This document shows, piece after piece, positions 7,642 through 15,659 of a stretch of DNA of 64,000 nucleotides. Numbering within the stretch: position 1 is the stretch's first letter; the number at the start of each line of letters is the position of its first letter. The notes under the pieces were generated by a model. The model was not told the DNA's origin, did not search any database, and saw only the letters and a list, made by a program, of their open reading frames with translations. Source of the DNA: CAVXGU01 sp963761615. Its GTDB lineage: Bacteria > Acidobacteriota > Vicinamibacteria > Vicinamibacterales > CAVVIG01. The translations under genes and the position numbers were made by a program. The stretch lies in the NCBI GenBank assembly GCA_963761615.1, contig CAVXGU010000003.1, positions 558,001 to 622,000 of the forward strand, in the 5' to 3' direction.

Positions 7642-9770
7642 CCCGCGCGCCGGCCTGCGACGTGTGCGAGGTCCACACCGAGTCCACGTTCCGGGTCGAG
7701 GGCCTGGACTGTCGCGAGGAGGCCGAGCTCATCGAGCGGCGCTTCAAGCACCTCGACGGCGTCGAGAGCTTCGACGTCGACGTGCTGGCCCAGCGCCTCC
7801 GGGTCAAGTACGACGCCGCGCGGCTGTCGACGCACGCCATCACCGGCGCGGTGGCGGACGCGGGGATGCGTGCGTGGCTCGAGCACGAAGGGCCCGTCGG
7901 TCGCGGCGGCGGCGGCCGGCGCCCCCTGACGGTCGCCGGCCTGTCGGCGGCGGCGTTCGGGATCGGGCTCGCCGCCGGCCTGCTCGGACACCCGGCCGCC
8001 GCGACGGGGGGCTACGCGGTGTCGCTCGGCCTGGGCCTCACCCTGACGGCTCCGCGCGCCTGGCGATCGGCGCGCATGCGCGCCCTCGACATCCACGTCC
8101 TGATGGCCATCGCCGCGGCCGGGGCGGTGGCGCTCGGTCAGTGGTCGGAGGCGGCGGCCGTCGTCCTCCTGTTCGCCATCGCACAGATCCTGGAGGCGCG
8201 AACGCTCGAGCGGGCCCGCGGGGCGATCCGCGCCTTGATGGAGCTGACGCCGGCCGAAGCCGTCCTGCGCGACGATGCCGGCGAGCGTGTCGTGGCCGTC
8301 GACGCGATTCCCCTCGGCGCGACGATCGTCGTCCGGCCCGGAGAGAAGATCCCGCTCGACGGCGAGGTCCTCGCCGGCATGAGCGCGGTCAACCAGGCGC
8401 CCGTGACGGGCGAGTCGCTGCCCGTCGAGAAAGTGACCGGCGACGAGGTCTTCGCTGGCACGATCAACGGCCGCGGGTCGCTCGACGTGCGGGTCACGCG
8501 CCACCGGCGCGACACCCGCGTGGCCAGGATCACCCACCTGGTCGAACACGCCCAGGCCCAGCGGGCGCCGACGCAGGCCCTGGTCGACCGGTTCGCCCGC
8601 GTCTACACCCCGGCCGTCGTCTCGCTCGCCGTGGCATTCGCTCTGCTGCCGCCGCTCGTCGTCGGCATGGCCTGGCGGGTCTCGGTGTCACGCGCCCTCG
8701 TCCTGCTGGTCGTGTCGTGTCCCTGCGCGCTCGTCATCTCGACGCCGGTGTCGGTCGTGGCGGCGCTCGCGGCTGCGGCGCGCCAGGGCGTGCTGTTCAA
8801 GGGCGGGGTCCACCTCGAGCGCGCCAGCCGCGTCCGCTGCCTCGCCTTCGACAAGACCGGCACGCTGACCCGCGGCGAGCCCGAGGTCGTCGACGTCCGG
8901 CCGCTCGACGGCCTCTCGCCGCCGGCGATCCTGGGGCTCGCGGCCTCGGTGGAGCAGCGGTCCGAGCATCCGATCGCCGCCGCCATCCGCGATCACGCCG
9001 CGCGGCTGGGCATCGCCGTCCCGGCCGGCGACGACGTGCAGGCGCTGGTCGGCCTGGGCGCCGAAGGACGGGTCGACGGCGCCCGCATCGTCCTCGGGAA
9101 CCACCGCCTGTTCGAGGAGCGCCGGATCTGCTCGCCCGCCGTGCACGGCGAGCTCGACGCGCTCATGGCCGGGGGGCGGACGGCCGTCCTGGTCGCGCGC
9201 GACGACCAGCCGGTCGGCATCATCGGGGTGATCGATCGTCCGCGGCCGGCCAGCCGCGACGCCCTGAGCCTGCTGCGCGAACAGGGGCTCGGCCCCCTCG
9301 TGCTGCTGAGCGGCGACGGCGAGACCACGACGCGCGCGATTGCGCGCGAGCTCGGCGCCGACGAGTACCGCGCGGAGCTGATGCCGGAGGACAAGGTCGG
9401 CGCCATCGAGGATCTGCGCCGCCGTCACGGACCGGTGGCGATGGTCGGCGACGGCATCAACGACGCGCCGGCGCTGGCCTCGGCCGACGTCGGCATCGCG
9501 ATGGGCGCGGCCGGGAGCGACATCGCGCTCGAGACCGCCGATGTCGCGCTGATGGCCGACGATCTGCTCAAGGTGCCGTACGCGCTCCGCCTGAGCCGCG
9601 CCGCGATGCGCAACATCCGCGCGAATTTCGCCGTGTCCCTGGTGATGAAGGCTGCGTTCGTCGCCCTGGCCATCGCCGGCGTGGCCACCCTCTGGATGGC
9701 GATTGCCGCCGACACCGGGGCGTCGCTCATCGTGATCGCCAACGCGCTTCGCCTGCTGCGCGCCGACTGA
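7638..9770 (+). CDS. P1B-type Zn2+/Cd2+/Pb2+-exporting ATPase
   Basis: A 710-residue heavy-metal efflux ATPase. An N-terminal ACDVC motif is followed by a heavy-metal-associated domain with GLDCREE, a DCxxE variant instead of GMxCxxC. Pump motifs are CPC (361-363), DKTGT with phosphorylated Asp405, SEHP and GDGIND. The last membrane helices carry N-x7-K (NFAVSLVMK) and DTG, the P1B-2 signature for Zn/Cd/Pb. The ATG at 7638 overlaps the repressor stop and has AAGGGA upstream; in-frame starts upstream would run through the repressor gene. Expected to be induced by zinc or cadmium. Confidence 0.92.
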   Translation: MTRAPACDVCEVHTESTFRVEGLDCREEAELIERRFKHLDGVESFDVDVLAQRLRVKYDAARLSTHAITGAVADAGMRAWLEHEGPVGRGGGGRRPLTVAGLSAAAFGIGLAAGLLGHPAAATGGYAVSLGLGLTLTAPRAWRSARMRALDIHVLMAIAAAGAVALGQWSEAAAVVLLFAIAQILEARTLERARGAIRALMELTPAEAVLRDDAGERVVAVDAIPLGATIVVRPGEKIPLDGEVLAGMSAVNQAPVTGESLPVEKVTGDEVFAGTINGRGSLDVRVTRHRRDTRVARITHLVEHAQAQRAPTQALVDRFARVYTPAVVSLAVAFALLPPLVVGMAWRVSVSRALVLLVVSCPCALVISTPVSVVAALAAAARQGVLFKGGVHLERASRVRCLAFDKTGTLTRGEPEVVDVRPLDGLSPPAILGLAASVEQRSEHPIAAAIRDHAARLGIAVPAGDDVQALVGLGAEGRVDGARIVLGNHRLFEERRICSPAVHGELDALMAGGRTAVLVARDDQPVGIIGVIDRPRPASRDALSLLREQGLGPLVLLSGDGETTTRAIARELGADEYRAELMPEDKVGAIEDLRRRHGPVAMVGDGINDAPALASADVGIAMGAAGSDIALETADVALMADDLLKVPYALRLSRAAMRNIRANFAVSLVMKAAFVALAIAGVATLWMAIAADTGASLIVIANALRLLRAD

Positions 9771-9773
9771 GAT

Positions 9774-11108
9774 CTAGGATTCGGGCGCCGGCGGGGGCTC
9801 GGCCCTCGACAGCCACACGCGCTCGACGCGCAGGCCGTCGAGCGCGTCGACGCGGATCTGGCGGCCCTCGACGTCCACCGTGTCGCCGATCCTGGGCCGG
9901 CGTCCCAGGCGCCCCAGCACGTACCCGCCGACGGTGTTGTAGGTCTCCTCGTCGACGTGCAGACCGAACCGCTCGTTGACGTCGGCGACGAGCGCGAGGC
10001 CGTCGATCTCGGCCGATCCGTCCTCCAGCACGGCGACGCGCGGCGGCCGCCCGCCGAACCCGCCGCCGATGTCGCCGACGATCCGCTCCATGAGCGACTC
10101 GAACGTGACCAGCCCGGCCGTGCCCCCGTACTCGTCGATCACCAGCGCTTCGCGGACGCCGCGCCGGCGCATCTCGGCCAGCACGTCGTCGGCCGGCAGC
10201 GTCTCGGGCACCGCGAGCGCCTCGCGGGCGAGGGCGCCGGGGCTGATGGGCCCCTCGCGCCGCGTCATCGCGCGCAGCAGGTCGGTCACGTGCAGGATGC
10301 CGACGACGTCGTCCAGGTCGCCGCGATAGACCGGGAGGCGGGCATGGCCGCCCTTCGCGAAGCCGTCGATCAGCGCCTCGCGCGTGGCGTCGACGCTGAC
10401 CGCGATGACCTCGGTCCGGGGGACCATGACCTGGCCGGCGGTCAGGTCGGCGAACCCGAACACGCGGTGGAGCATCTGCTCCTCCTCCTCCTCGAGGACG
10501 CCGGCCTCCTGGCTGGCGGTGACCAGCATCTTCAGCTCCTCTTCGGAGTGCACGAGCGCGTGTCCGCCGGACGGCTTCAGCCCGAACAACCCGACGACGC
10601 CGCGCCCCATGCCGTTCAGCGCGCGGATGAAGGGCCACAGCGCCCGCATGAAGAGCTCGGTCGGCCGGACGACGACGAGCGCGGTGGTCTCGGAGCGCTC
10701 GAGCGCGATCGTTTTCGGGGCGAGCTCCCCGAGCACGATGTGCAGCGAGGTGACGATCGCGAAGGCGAGACCGACGGCCACGCTGTGCGCCGTGACCTCG
10801 GCGAGGCCGCCCGGCAGGAACGCGAGGCCGGGCTGGATGAGCGAGGCGAGGGTGGGCTCGCCGATCCAGCCCAGGCCGATGCTGGCCATCGTGATCCCGA
10901 GCTGCGTGGCGGCGATGTAGCGATCGGGCGTGGAGACGGCGCGCCGCACTGCGGCGGCGCCGCGGTGCCCCTCGGCGATCAGCTGATCGACCCGGGTCTT
11001 GCGCACCGTGACGATGGCGAACTCCGCCGCGACGAAAAACCCGTTGGCGAACACCAGCGCCAGCACGCCCAGGATCCGCCAGAGGACGTCCACGATCGCA
11101 TGCTGCAT
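9774..11108 (-). CDS. CNNM/CorC (HlyC)-family membrane protein with CBS domains
   Basis: A 444-residue protein with an N-terminal DUF21/CNNM membrane domain (segments in about the first 150 residues, including VFANGFFVAAEFA and TQLGITMASIGLGW). A pair of CBS domains follows (MVPRTEVIAVSVDATREAL and the region through VIDEYGGTAGLVT), then a C-terminal CorC/HlyC-associated domain. Related proteins are implicated in Mg2+ or Co2+ efflux; the old hemolysin label is not informative. GGAGG lies 8 bases before the ATG at 11108. Convergent with the zinc ATPase, separated by three bases. Confidence 0.88.
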   Translation of the reverse strand: MQHAIVDVLWRILGVLALVFANGFFVAAEFAIVTVRKTRVDQLIAEGHRGAAAVRRAVSTPDRYIAATQLGITMASIGLGWIGEPTLASLIQPGLAFLPGGLAEVTAHSVAVGLAFAIVTSLHIVLGELAPKTIALERSETTALVVVRPTELFMRALWPFIRALNGMGRGVVGLFGLKPSGGHALVHSEEELKMLVTASQEAGVLEEEEEQMLHRVFGFADLTAGQVMVPRTEVIAVSVDATREALIDGFAKGGHARLPVYRGDLDDVVGILHVTDLLRAMTRREGPISPGALAREALAVPETLPADDVLAEMRRRGVREALVIDEYGGTAGLVTFESLMERIVGDIGGGFGGRPPRVAVLEDGSAEIDGLALVADVNERFGLHVDEETYNTVGGYVLGRLGRRPRIGDTVDVEGRQIRVDALDGLRVERVWLSRAEPPPAPES

Positions 11109-11147
11109 CCCCAGCCTCCGGACGCCACTGTAGCAAAACCGGGGCGG

Positions 11148-11867
11148 TCAGGCCTTGCGATTGGAGAAGAAGTGCGCGTCGACGAAGTTGTCGATGATCG
11201 TCTGGTGATCCGCGTCGACGCGCTCGAACTGGATGCCCATCCCGACGCGGCGGTCGCTCCACGCCACGCGGCCTTCGGCGTCGATGTCGCGCTTCGATCC
11301 GGGCATCCGGAAGCGCACGCGGATTCTCGAGGCGACGTCCAGCGGACTCGTGGTGCGGACCGCGATGCCGCCGTGGCTCAGGTTCAGCGTGAGCGCGGCG
11401 GCGATCGTGTTGCCGAAGCGGCACTGGACCGGGATGCCGAGCACGACGCGCGCGCAGCTCCGCCGGTTGAAGTTGTCGGGGAAGAGGTGGGGCGCGAGGG
11501 ACGGCAGGATGTGGTGCGCGCCGCAGTACTCGTTCACGTATCCCGCCACGCCGAGCGACGCGAGCTCGCGCACCTCGTCGGCACGATCGATCGTGCCGCT
11601 GAACACGAGCATCGGGACGCGCGCGTCGGCCACCTCGCGGATCGATCGTACCAGCTCGACGCCCGCGCCCTGCGGCAGGCGGAGGTCGAGCACGATCAGG
11701 TCGATCCGATCCGTGCCGCCGCGGAGGTGGGCGAGCAACTCTCCCGCGGTGCCGACCGTGACGACGCCGTGGCCGGCCGATTCGAGCGCGGCACGGAAGC
11801 GGTCGCGCACGAACGCCGTGTCGTCGGCAATGATCACGGTCTTGCTCGCCGCCGAGGGGCTGGGCAT
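11148..11867 (-). CDS. REC-PilZ protein (degenerate receiver plus c-di-GMP-binding domain)
   Basis: A 239-residue protein. The N-terminal receiver domain has the acidic pair (VIIADD) and phosphoacceptor Asp in LIVLDLRLPQG, but the position of the conserved switch lysine reads GYVNEYC, with no lysine. The C-terminal PilZ domain keeps both c-di-GMP motifs, RxxxR (RSCAR) and NxSxxG (NLSHGG). It may link a signal to cyclic-di-GMP output without ordinary phosphoswitching. No histidine kinase is adjacent. The ATG at 11867 lacks a Shine-Dalgarno; TAGCCT seven bases upstream could be a leaderless -10 box. Confidence 0.82.
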   Translation of the reverse strand: MPSPSAASKTVIIADDTAFVRDRFRAALESAGHGVVTVGTAGELLAHLRGGTDRIDLIVLDLRLPQGAGVELVRSIREVADARVPMLVFSGTIDRADEVRELASLGVAGYVNEYCGAHHILPSLAPHLFPDNFNRRSCARVVLGIPVQCRFGNTIAAALTLNLSHGGIAVRTTSPLDVASRIRVRFRMPGSKRDIDAEGRVAWSDRRVGMGIQFERVDADHQTIIDNFVDAHFFSNRKA

Positions 11868-11912
11868 GTCGTACAGGCTATCGGAACGCGGCTGCACGGG
11901 CCTTAGCCCGCG

Positions 11913-11942
11913 TTGCGGTGGGTTGCACGATATCGCTATAAT
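11913..11942 (+). promoter_or_regulatory. Predicted promoter of the lysW-like-larE unit
   Basis: TTGCGG (11913-11918) and a perfect TATAAT (11937-11942) are separated by 18 bases. The leader to the start codon at 12036 would be about 87 bases. Confidence 0.55.
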
Positions 11943-12035
11943 CCGTGCAGTTGTTGCGATCGCGCCGGCCCGCGGGATTTTGGCACGTCCAGGATGGAAT
12001 TGCCAGACCCGGAGCGGCGCACGACGAGGAACCGT

Positions 12036-12275
12036 ATGGCCAGCTGTCCCGAATGCGACGCCGATATCGAGATCGACGAGCTCGACGTCGACAGGGGCGA
12101 TCAGCTCACCTGCCCCGAATGCGGTACCAGCCTCGAGGTCACGGGTCTGTCGCCCATCGAGCTTGACTTCGCACCCGACGACGACGAAGACGACGAACTG
12201 GACGACGATGTCGACGGCGACGACGAGGACGACGAAGACGAGGACGATGAGGAGGACGAGGACTGGGACGAATGA
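12036..12275 (+). CDS. LysW-like zinc-ribbon protein with long acidic tail
   Basis: A 79-residue protein. Residues 1-30 form a zinc ribbon with two CPEC knuckles (Cys4/Cys7 and Cys26/Cys29). The rest is almost purely Asp/Glu, ending EDEDWDE. The N-terminal half and the terminal acidic-Trp-acidic motif resemble LysW/ArgX, the amino-group carrier proteins whose C-terminal glutamate (EDWGE) carries biosynthetic intermediates. The tail here is much longer and Gly is replaced by Asp. No aminoadipate or LysX/LysZ-type genes are near. The ATG at 12036 has GAGGAA six bases upstream. Its stop overlaps the larE start (ATGA). Carrier function is inferred. Confidence 0.75.
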   Translation: MASCPECDADIEIDELDVDRGDQLTCPECGTSLEVTGLSPIELDFAPDDDEDDELDDDVDGDDEDDEDEDDEEDEDWDE

Positions 12276-13082
12276 TTGAGAAGGAGCAGGCGCTTCGCGA
12301 CATGTTGTCGTCGCTTCGGGTCGGTGATCGTCGCGTACAGCGGCGGCGTCGACAGCGCCTACCTCGCCTACGTGGCCAGCCGGACGCTGGGCGACCGCGC
12401 CACCGCGATCACCGCCGACAGCCCCAGCTATCCTGAGCGACACCGCCAGCTGGCGCTTCGCATCGCCGACGAGTTCCACCTGCGGCACGAGATCATCCAC
12501 ACGGCCGAACTGGAGCGTCCGGAGTACCGGGCCAACCCGTCGAACCGCTGCTACTACTGCAAGCACGAGCTGTACACGCACCTGTCGCGCCTCGCCGCCG
12601 AACGCGACGCGGTGGTCGTCGACGGCAGCAACGCCGACGACCGCGGCGACTATCGTCCGGGCCGCCAGGCGGCGCGCGAGTTCGGCGTGCGAAGCCCCCT
12701 CGACGAGGTCGATCTCGGCAAGCAGGAAATCCGCGAGCTCTCGCGGCGGGCGGGACTGCCGACGTGGGATGAGCCGGCCTCGGCGTGCCTGTCGTCGCGG
12801 ATCCCGTACGACCACGAGGTCACCGGCGACAAGCTGCGCACGATCGAGCGGGCCGAGGACGCCCTGCACGACCTGGGCTTCCGCATCTGCCGCGTCCGCC
12901 ACCACGGCGAGGTCGCCCGCATCGAGCTCTCGCGGGACGACATGGCGCGAGCCGTCGAGCCCGAGACCGCCGCTGCGATTGAGAGGGCCGTCAAGGCCGC
13001 CGGCTACCGTTACGTGAGCCTCGACCTCCAGGGCTATCGCACCGGCAGCCTCAACGAAGGTCTGCTGCTGCGGCTGGCGTGA
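12272..13082 (+). CDS. larE: LarE-family ATP-dependent sulfur transferase (apparent single-base frameshift near 12317)
   Basis: The body matches LarE: PP-loop YSGGVDSAY, then NRCYYCKHELY, VVDGSNADD and WDEPASACLSSRIPY, whose cysteine sits where the sacrificial cysteine of LarE is expected. LarE adenylates and sulfurates the precursor of the nickel-pincer nucleotide cofactor. A normal N-terminus (MIEKEQALRDMLSSL) starts at ATG 12272, overlapping the LysW-like stop, but is one frame off the body. Removing one base around 12315-12317 gives LSSLGSVIVAYSGG in one frame and a 269-residue protein. The uninterrupted frame alone begins near 12276 with an unnatural Arg-rich leader. Confidence 0.83.
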
Positions 13083-13162
13083 CGTCCCGGACGGCCGCCT
13101 TCCCTCCCTCGACCGCGCCCGCGTTCCTCCGCGACTCCGGCCCGCGTGCCGGACGCGCCGGG

Positions 13163-13918
13163 TCAGGAGGGCTTCCGGGCGAGACAGAGCAGCGAACTCC
13201 CGAACGGCAGATCGAACCACCGAATCCAGAGGCTCTCGAGCGCGAGCAGCGCCGTCAGCGCCGCGTTCACGGGCGCGGGCGGCACGGTGATCTCGGCCTG
13301 CGCGTCCGCCTCCCGCGCCAGGCCGCGCCGGCGGTGCCAGGTCCTCACCGCCAGCAGCGGCAGGAACAGGACGGCGTTCGTGTACGTCACCCGCACCGGT
13401 TCCAGCCCCGCGCCTCGGACGAGGGCGATCAGGGAGCGACGCGAGTACCGGCGCTGCTCGTGGCTGAGGATCGAGTGATCGCCGCGCAGGACGTCCATGG
13501 CGGCGACGTTGATGAGGGCGTGGCCGCCGGGCCGGAGGAGGCGATGCAGCTCGCCGGCCGCCGTGCGCTCGTCGGCGTCCCCGAGCGCGTACAGGACGTC
13601 GAACGACGTCACCAGGTCGAACGACGCATCGGGGAACGGCGCCGCGGTGACGTCGGCTCGCACGAGCCGCGTGCGGCCGGCCGCCCGACCGAGGTGCAGC
13701 CCGGTCTCCGATCGGTCGAAGCCGAACGAACGGCCGAATTGCCGGAGCAGATCGACGTTCGCCCCGGTCCCGCAGCCGCAGTCGAGGATGACGGGGTCGA
13801 CGCGATCGGCGAGGGCGCGGCGCACAAGCGGCACCACGAACGCCCGGAAGCCGCGGAACCAGAAGTGGCGGCGCTCGGCGCGGGCCGTCGCCGCCAGCAG
13901 ACGATCCACGCGGCGCAT
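13163..13918 (-). CDS. Class I SAM-dependent methyltransferase
   Basis: A 251-residue protein with a Rossmann-fold SAM site: motif I is ILDCGCGTGAN (about residues 44-54), the acidic end of beta2 is FGFDRSE, then ADVTAAPFPDASFDLVTSFDVLYAL and the LLRPGGHALINV stretch. This is the Methyltransf_11/UbiE-like group, whose substrates cannot be told from sequence. A hydrophobic patch (AVLFLPLLAV) near residue 185 may be a membrane contact. It is convergent with larE (about 80-base gap) and divergent from the Pal-like gene. The ATG at 13918 has only a weak ribosome-binding site. Confidence 0.83.
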   Translation of the reverse strand: MRRVDRLLAATARAERRHFWFRGFRAFVVPLVRRALADRVDPVILDCGCGTGANVDLLRQFGRSFGFDRSETGLHLGRAAGRTRLVRADVTAAPFPDASFDLVTSFDVLYALGDADERTAAGELHRLLRPGGHALINVAAMDVLRGDHSILSHEQRRYSRRSLIALVRGAGLEPVRVTYTNAVLFLPLLAVRTWHRRRGLAREADAQAEITVPPAPVNAALTALLALESLWIRWFDLPFGSSLLCLARKPS

Positions 13919-14002
13919 TGTATCGTTTCGATGACGACGACGTGCGCGCGTACGTGGACGCGACGAGCCGCTTGGAGTTACAACGAAATACCTCGCGGCT
14001 CA

Positions 14003-14031
14003 TTGACACTCGCGGATCGACTTTGTAAGCT
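14003..14031 (+). promoter_or_regulatory. Predicted promoter of the Pal-like lipoprotein gene
   Basis: A perfect TTGACA (-35, 14003-14008) is followed after 17 bases by TAAGCT (14026-14031). An AAAGGAG ribosome site (14042-14048) follows. Confidence 0.55.
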
Positions 14032-14055
14032 GCCTCAGGCGAAAGGAGTGTGATG

Positions 14056-14634
14056 ATGCACCGCGTTCGTCGGTACTTGACGGTCGCCGCGTTATGCGCG
14101 GCGCTCGCTGCGGCTACGGCCGCCTGTCACAAGAACGTTCCCGCGCCGGCTCCTGCGCCGCCGCCCCCGCCGCCGGCTGCGCCCGCACCACCTCCGCCGC
14201 CCCCGCCGCCGCCGCCGCCCCCGCCCCCGCCGCCTCCGGCGCCGTTGACGGAAGAACAGCAGTTCGCCCAGAAGTCGCTGGCGGAACTGAACGCGGAGAA
14301 GCCGCTCCAGGATGCGTTCTTCGACTTGGACAAGTCCGACATCCGGCCCGATGCCGTCTCGGCGCTCCAGCAGGACGCGACGTGGCTGGCGCGGTGGACC
14401 TCGACCAGGATCACGATCGAGGGGCACTGCGACTCGCGAGGCACCCCGGAGTACAACCTGGCCCTCGGATCCCGCCGGGCGCAGGCCGTCAAGGACTACC
14501 TGGCGAGCCTCGGCGTCGCCGCGGACCGCATCACCGTCGTCAGCAAGGGGAAGGAAGAGCCGTTCTGCTCCGAGGAGACCGAGGCCTGCTGGCAGCAGAA
14601 CCGCCGCGGTCACTTCATCATCACAGCCAAGTAG
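14056..14634 (+). CDS. pal: Pal/OmpA-family peptidoglycan-associated lipoprotein with polyproline linker
   Basis: About 192 residues. The N-terminus is a lipoprotein signal ending in ATAAC. An extreme Pro/Ala linker follows, with an uninterrupted run of about 17 prolines, then a C-terminal OmpA domain: DAFFDLDKSDIRPDA, the peptidoglycan-contact region IEGHCDSRGTPEYNLALG and RRAQAVKDYL. Pal tethers the outer membrane to peptidoglycan with Tol proteins; no tol genes are nearby. Three start codons lie in tandem (GTG 14050, ATG 14053, ATG 14056); the last gives seven bases from AGGAG and is used here. Extra cysteines appear near the C-terminus (EPFCSEETEACW). Confidence 0.88.
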   Translation: MHRVRRYLTVAALCAALAAATAACHKNVPAPAPAPPPPPPAAPAPPPPPPPPPPPPPPPPPAPLTEEQQFAQKSLAELNAEKPLQDAFFDLDKSDIRPDAVSALQQDATWLARWTSTRITIEGHCDSRGTPEYNLALGSRRAQAVKDYLASLGVAADRITVVSKGKEEPFCSEETEACWQQNRRGHFIITAK

Positions 14635-14646
14635 GCGGGACGCACC

Positions 14647-14695
14647 GGATCGGTTGGACGGGTCGGGCTAGCCGCCCGACCCGTCGGGCCGATCC
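14647..14695. terminator. Large nested hairpin between the Pal-like and glutaredoxin-like genes (possible bidirectional terminator)
   Basis: An 11-bp perfect inner stem, ACGGGTCGGGC/GCCCGACCCGT (14658-14668 with 14674-14684, 5-base loop), is flanked by an outer 7-bp stem GGATCGG/CCGATCC (14647-14653 with 14689-14695). It sits at the convergent 3' ends and includes the stop codon of the minus-strand gene. There is no T-tract, so intrinsic termination is uncertain. Confidence 0.5.
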
Positions 14696-14949
14696 GGGGC
14701 GCCGGCCGCCGTCCTGCCAGCAATCACCTTCCGCAGGTCCTCGTCGCTGATCCGGTACTTCGCCGCCCTGCGCCCGTCGACCTCGAGCACGGGGATCTCG
14801 AGGCCGTAGCGCGCCTCGAGCCCGGCATCCGTCGACACGTCGATCTCGGTGAGGGCGAGGGGAACCGTGAGGCCGACCCGGCGGACGACCGCCTTCATCT
14901 CGTCGCAGAGGTGGCAGCCGGGACGGGAGTAGAGCGTGACCCGGGTCAC
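14668..14949 (-). CDS. Glutaredoxin-like small thiol protein
   Basis: A 93-residue thioredoxin-fold protein of the glutaredoxin-like (DUF836) type. It begins TRVTLYSRPGCHLCDEM, giving a CHLC redox motif at about residues 12-15. The cis-proline region reads YGLEIPVLEVDGRR. The start is GTG 14949, overlapping the pyrF stop (GTGA), with GGAG five bases upstream, so it is the last gene of the pyrK-pyrD-pyrF unit. A role in thiol redox balance is inferred; a link to pyrimidine synthesis is only positional. Confidence 0.8.
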   Translation of the reverse strand: MTRVTLYSRPGCHLCDEMKAVVRRVGLTVPLALTEIDVSTDAGLEARYGLEIPVLEVDGRRAAKYRISDEDLRKVIAGRTAAGAPDRPDGSGG

Positions 14950-15659
14950 GGCTCCGGGGGACGGCACGCGGCGACGATCGCCTCGGTTGCGGCCACGGGG
15001 TCCGCGGCGGCCGTAATCGGCCTGCCCACGACGAGGTACGAGGCCCCGGCGGCGAGGGCCGCAGGGGCGCTCATCGTCCGGGACTGGTCGCCCACCTGGT
15101 CGGCCGCGCTGCGGATCCCGGGCGTGACGATGGTGAAGCGATCGCCGCGCTGCGTGCGCAGCGTCGCCGTCTCGCGCGGAGAAGCCACGACGCCGTCCAG
15201 GCCGCAGGCGTGGGCGAGCGCGGCGAGCCGCTCCACCTGGGCCGACACCGGCCCCTGCATGCCGATCTCGGCGATCGCCTCGTCGTCCAGGCTGGTGAGC
15301 ATCGTGACCCCGATGACGAGGGGCGGCGCGAGCATCATCTCGGCGGCGGTCTCGTCGGCGGCGTCCCTGGCCGCGCACATCATGTCGCGGCCGCCCGACG
15401 CGTGGACGTTGATCATCCACGCACCCAGCCGGGTGGCCGCCGCGACGGCGCCGGCGACCGTGTTGGGGATGTCGTGGAACTTGAGATCGAGGAACACCTG
15501 GTCGCCCCGGGCGGCGAGCTCTTCCACGATGCCGGGGCCGGCGCTGGTGAACAGGCGGCTTCCCACCTTGAAGCCGCCGACCAGATCGCGCAGGCTCCGC
15601 GCGAGCGTGCGCGCCTCGGCGGCGGTCTCCATGTCGAGGGCGACGAGCAGTTGCTTCAT
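14946..15659 (-). CDS. pyrF: Orotidine-5'-phosphate decarboxylase
   Basis: A 237-residue enzyme catalysing the last step of UMP synthesis, decarboxylation of OMP. The catalytic signature is FLDLKFHDIPNTV (Lys and Asp), with a phosphate-binding region GIRSAADQVGDQSR and a closing GASYLVVGRPIT. Length is normal for bacterial PyrF. The ATG at 15659 overlaps the pyrD stop (ATGA) and the 3' end overlaps the glutaredoxin-like start, so it is translationally coupled on both sides. Confidence 0.96.
   Translation of the reverse strand: MKQLLVALDMETAAEARTLARSLRDLVGGFKVGSRLFTSAGPGIVEELAARGDQVFLDLKFHDIPNTVAGAVAAATRLGAWMINVHASGGRDMMCAARDAADETAAEMMLAPPLVIGVTMLTSLDDEAIAEIGMQGPVSAQVERLAALAHACGLDGVVASPRETATLRTQRGDRFTIVTPGIRSAADQVGDQSRTMSAPAALAAGASYLVVGRPITAAADPVAATEAIVAACRPPEP

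Noticed and set aside
9957..11906. Long plus-strand open frame opposite the CNNM/CorC and REC-PilZ genes
   Set aside because: Low-complexity Asp/Arg/Gly translation, no domain, antisense to two well-supported genes.
12302..12325. Programmed frameshifting in larE
   Set aside because: The CTT CGG context lacks a stop codon or a known slippery element with stimulator; error or mutation is simpler, though reads are needed.
11148..14009. REC-PilZ protein extended upstream to 14009
   Set aside because: The extension is antisense to the LysW-like and larE genes and crosses the methyltransferase; the receiver domain begins normally just after 11867.
14142..14240. GC-rich simple repeat as a separate element
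   Set aside because: It is in frame and encodes the polyproline linker of the Pal-like lipoprotein.
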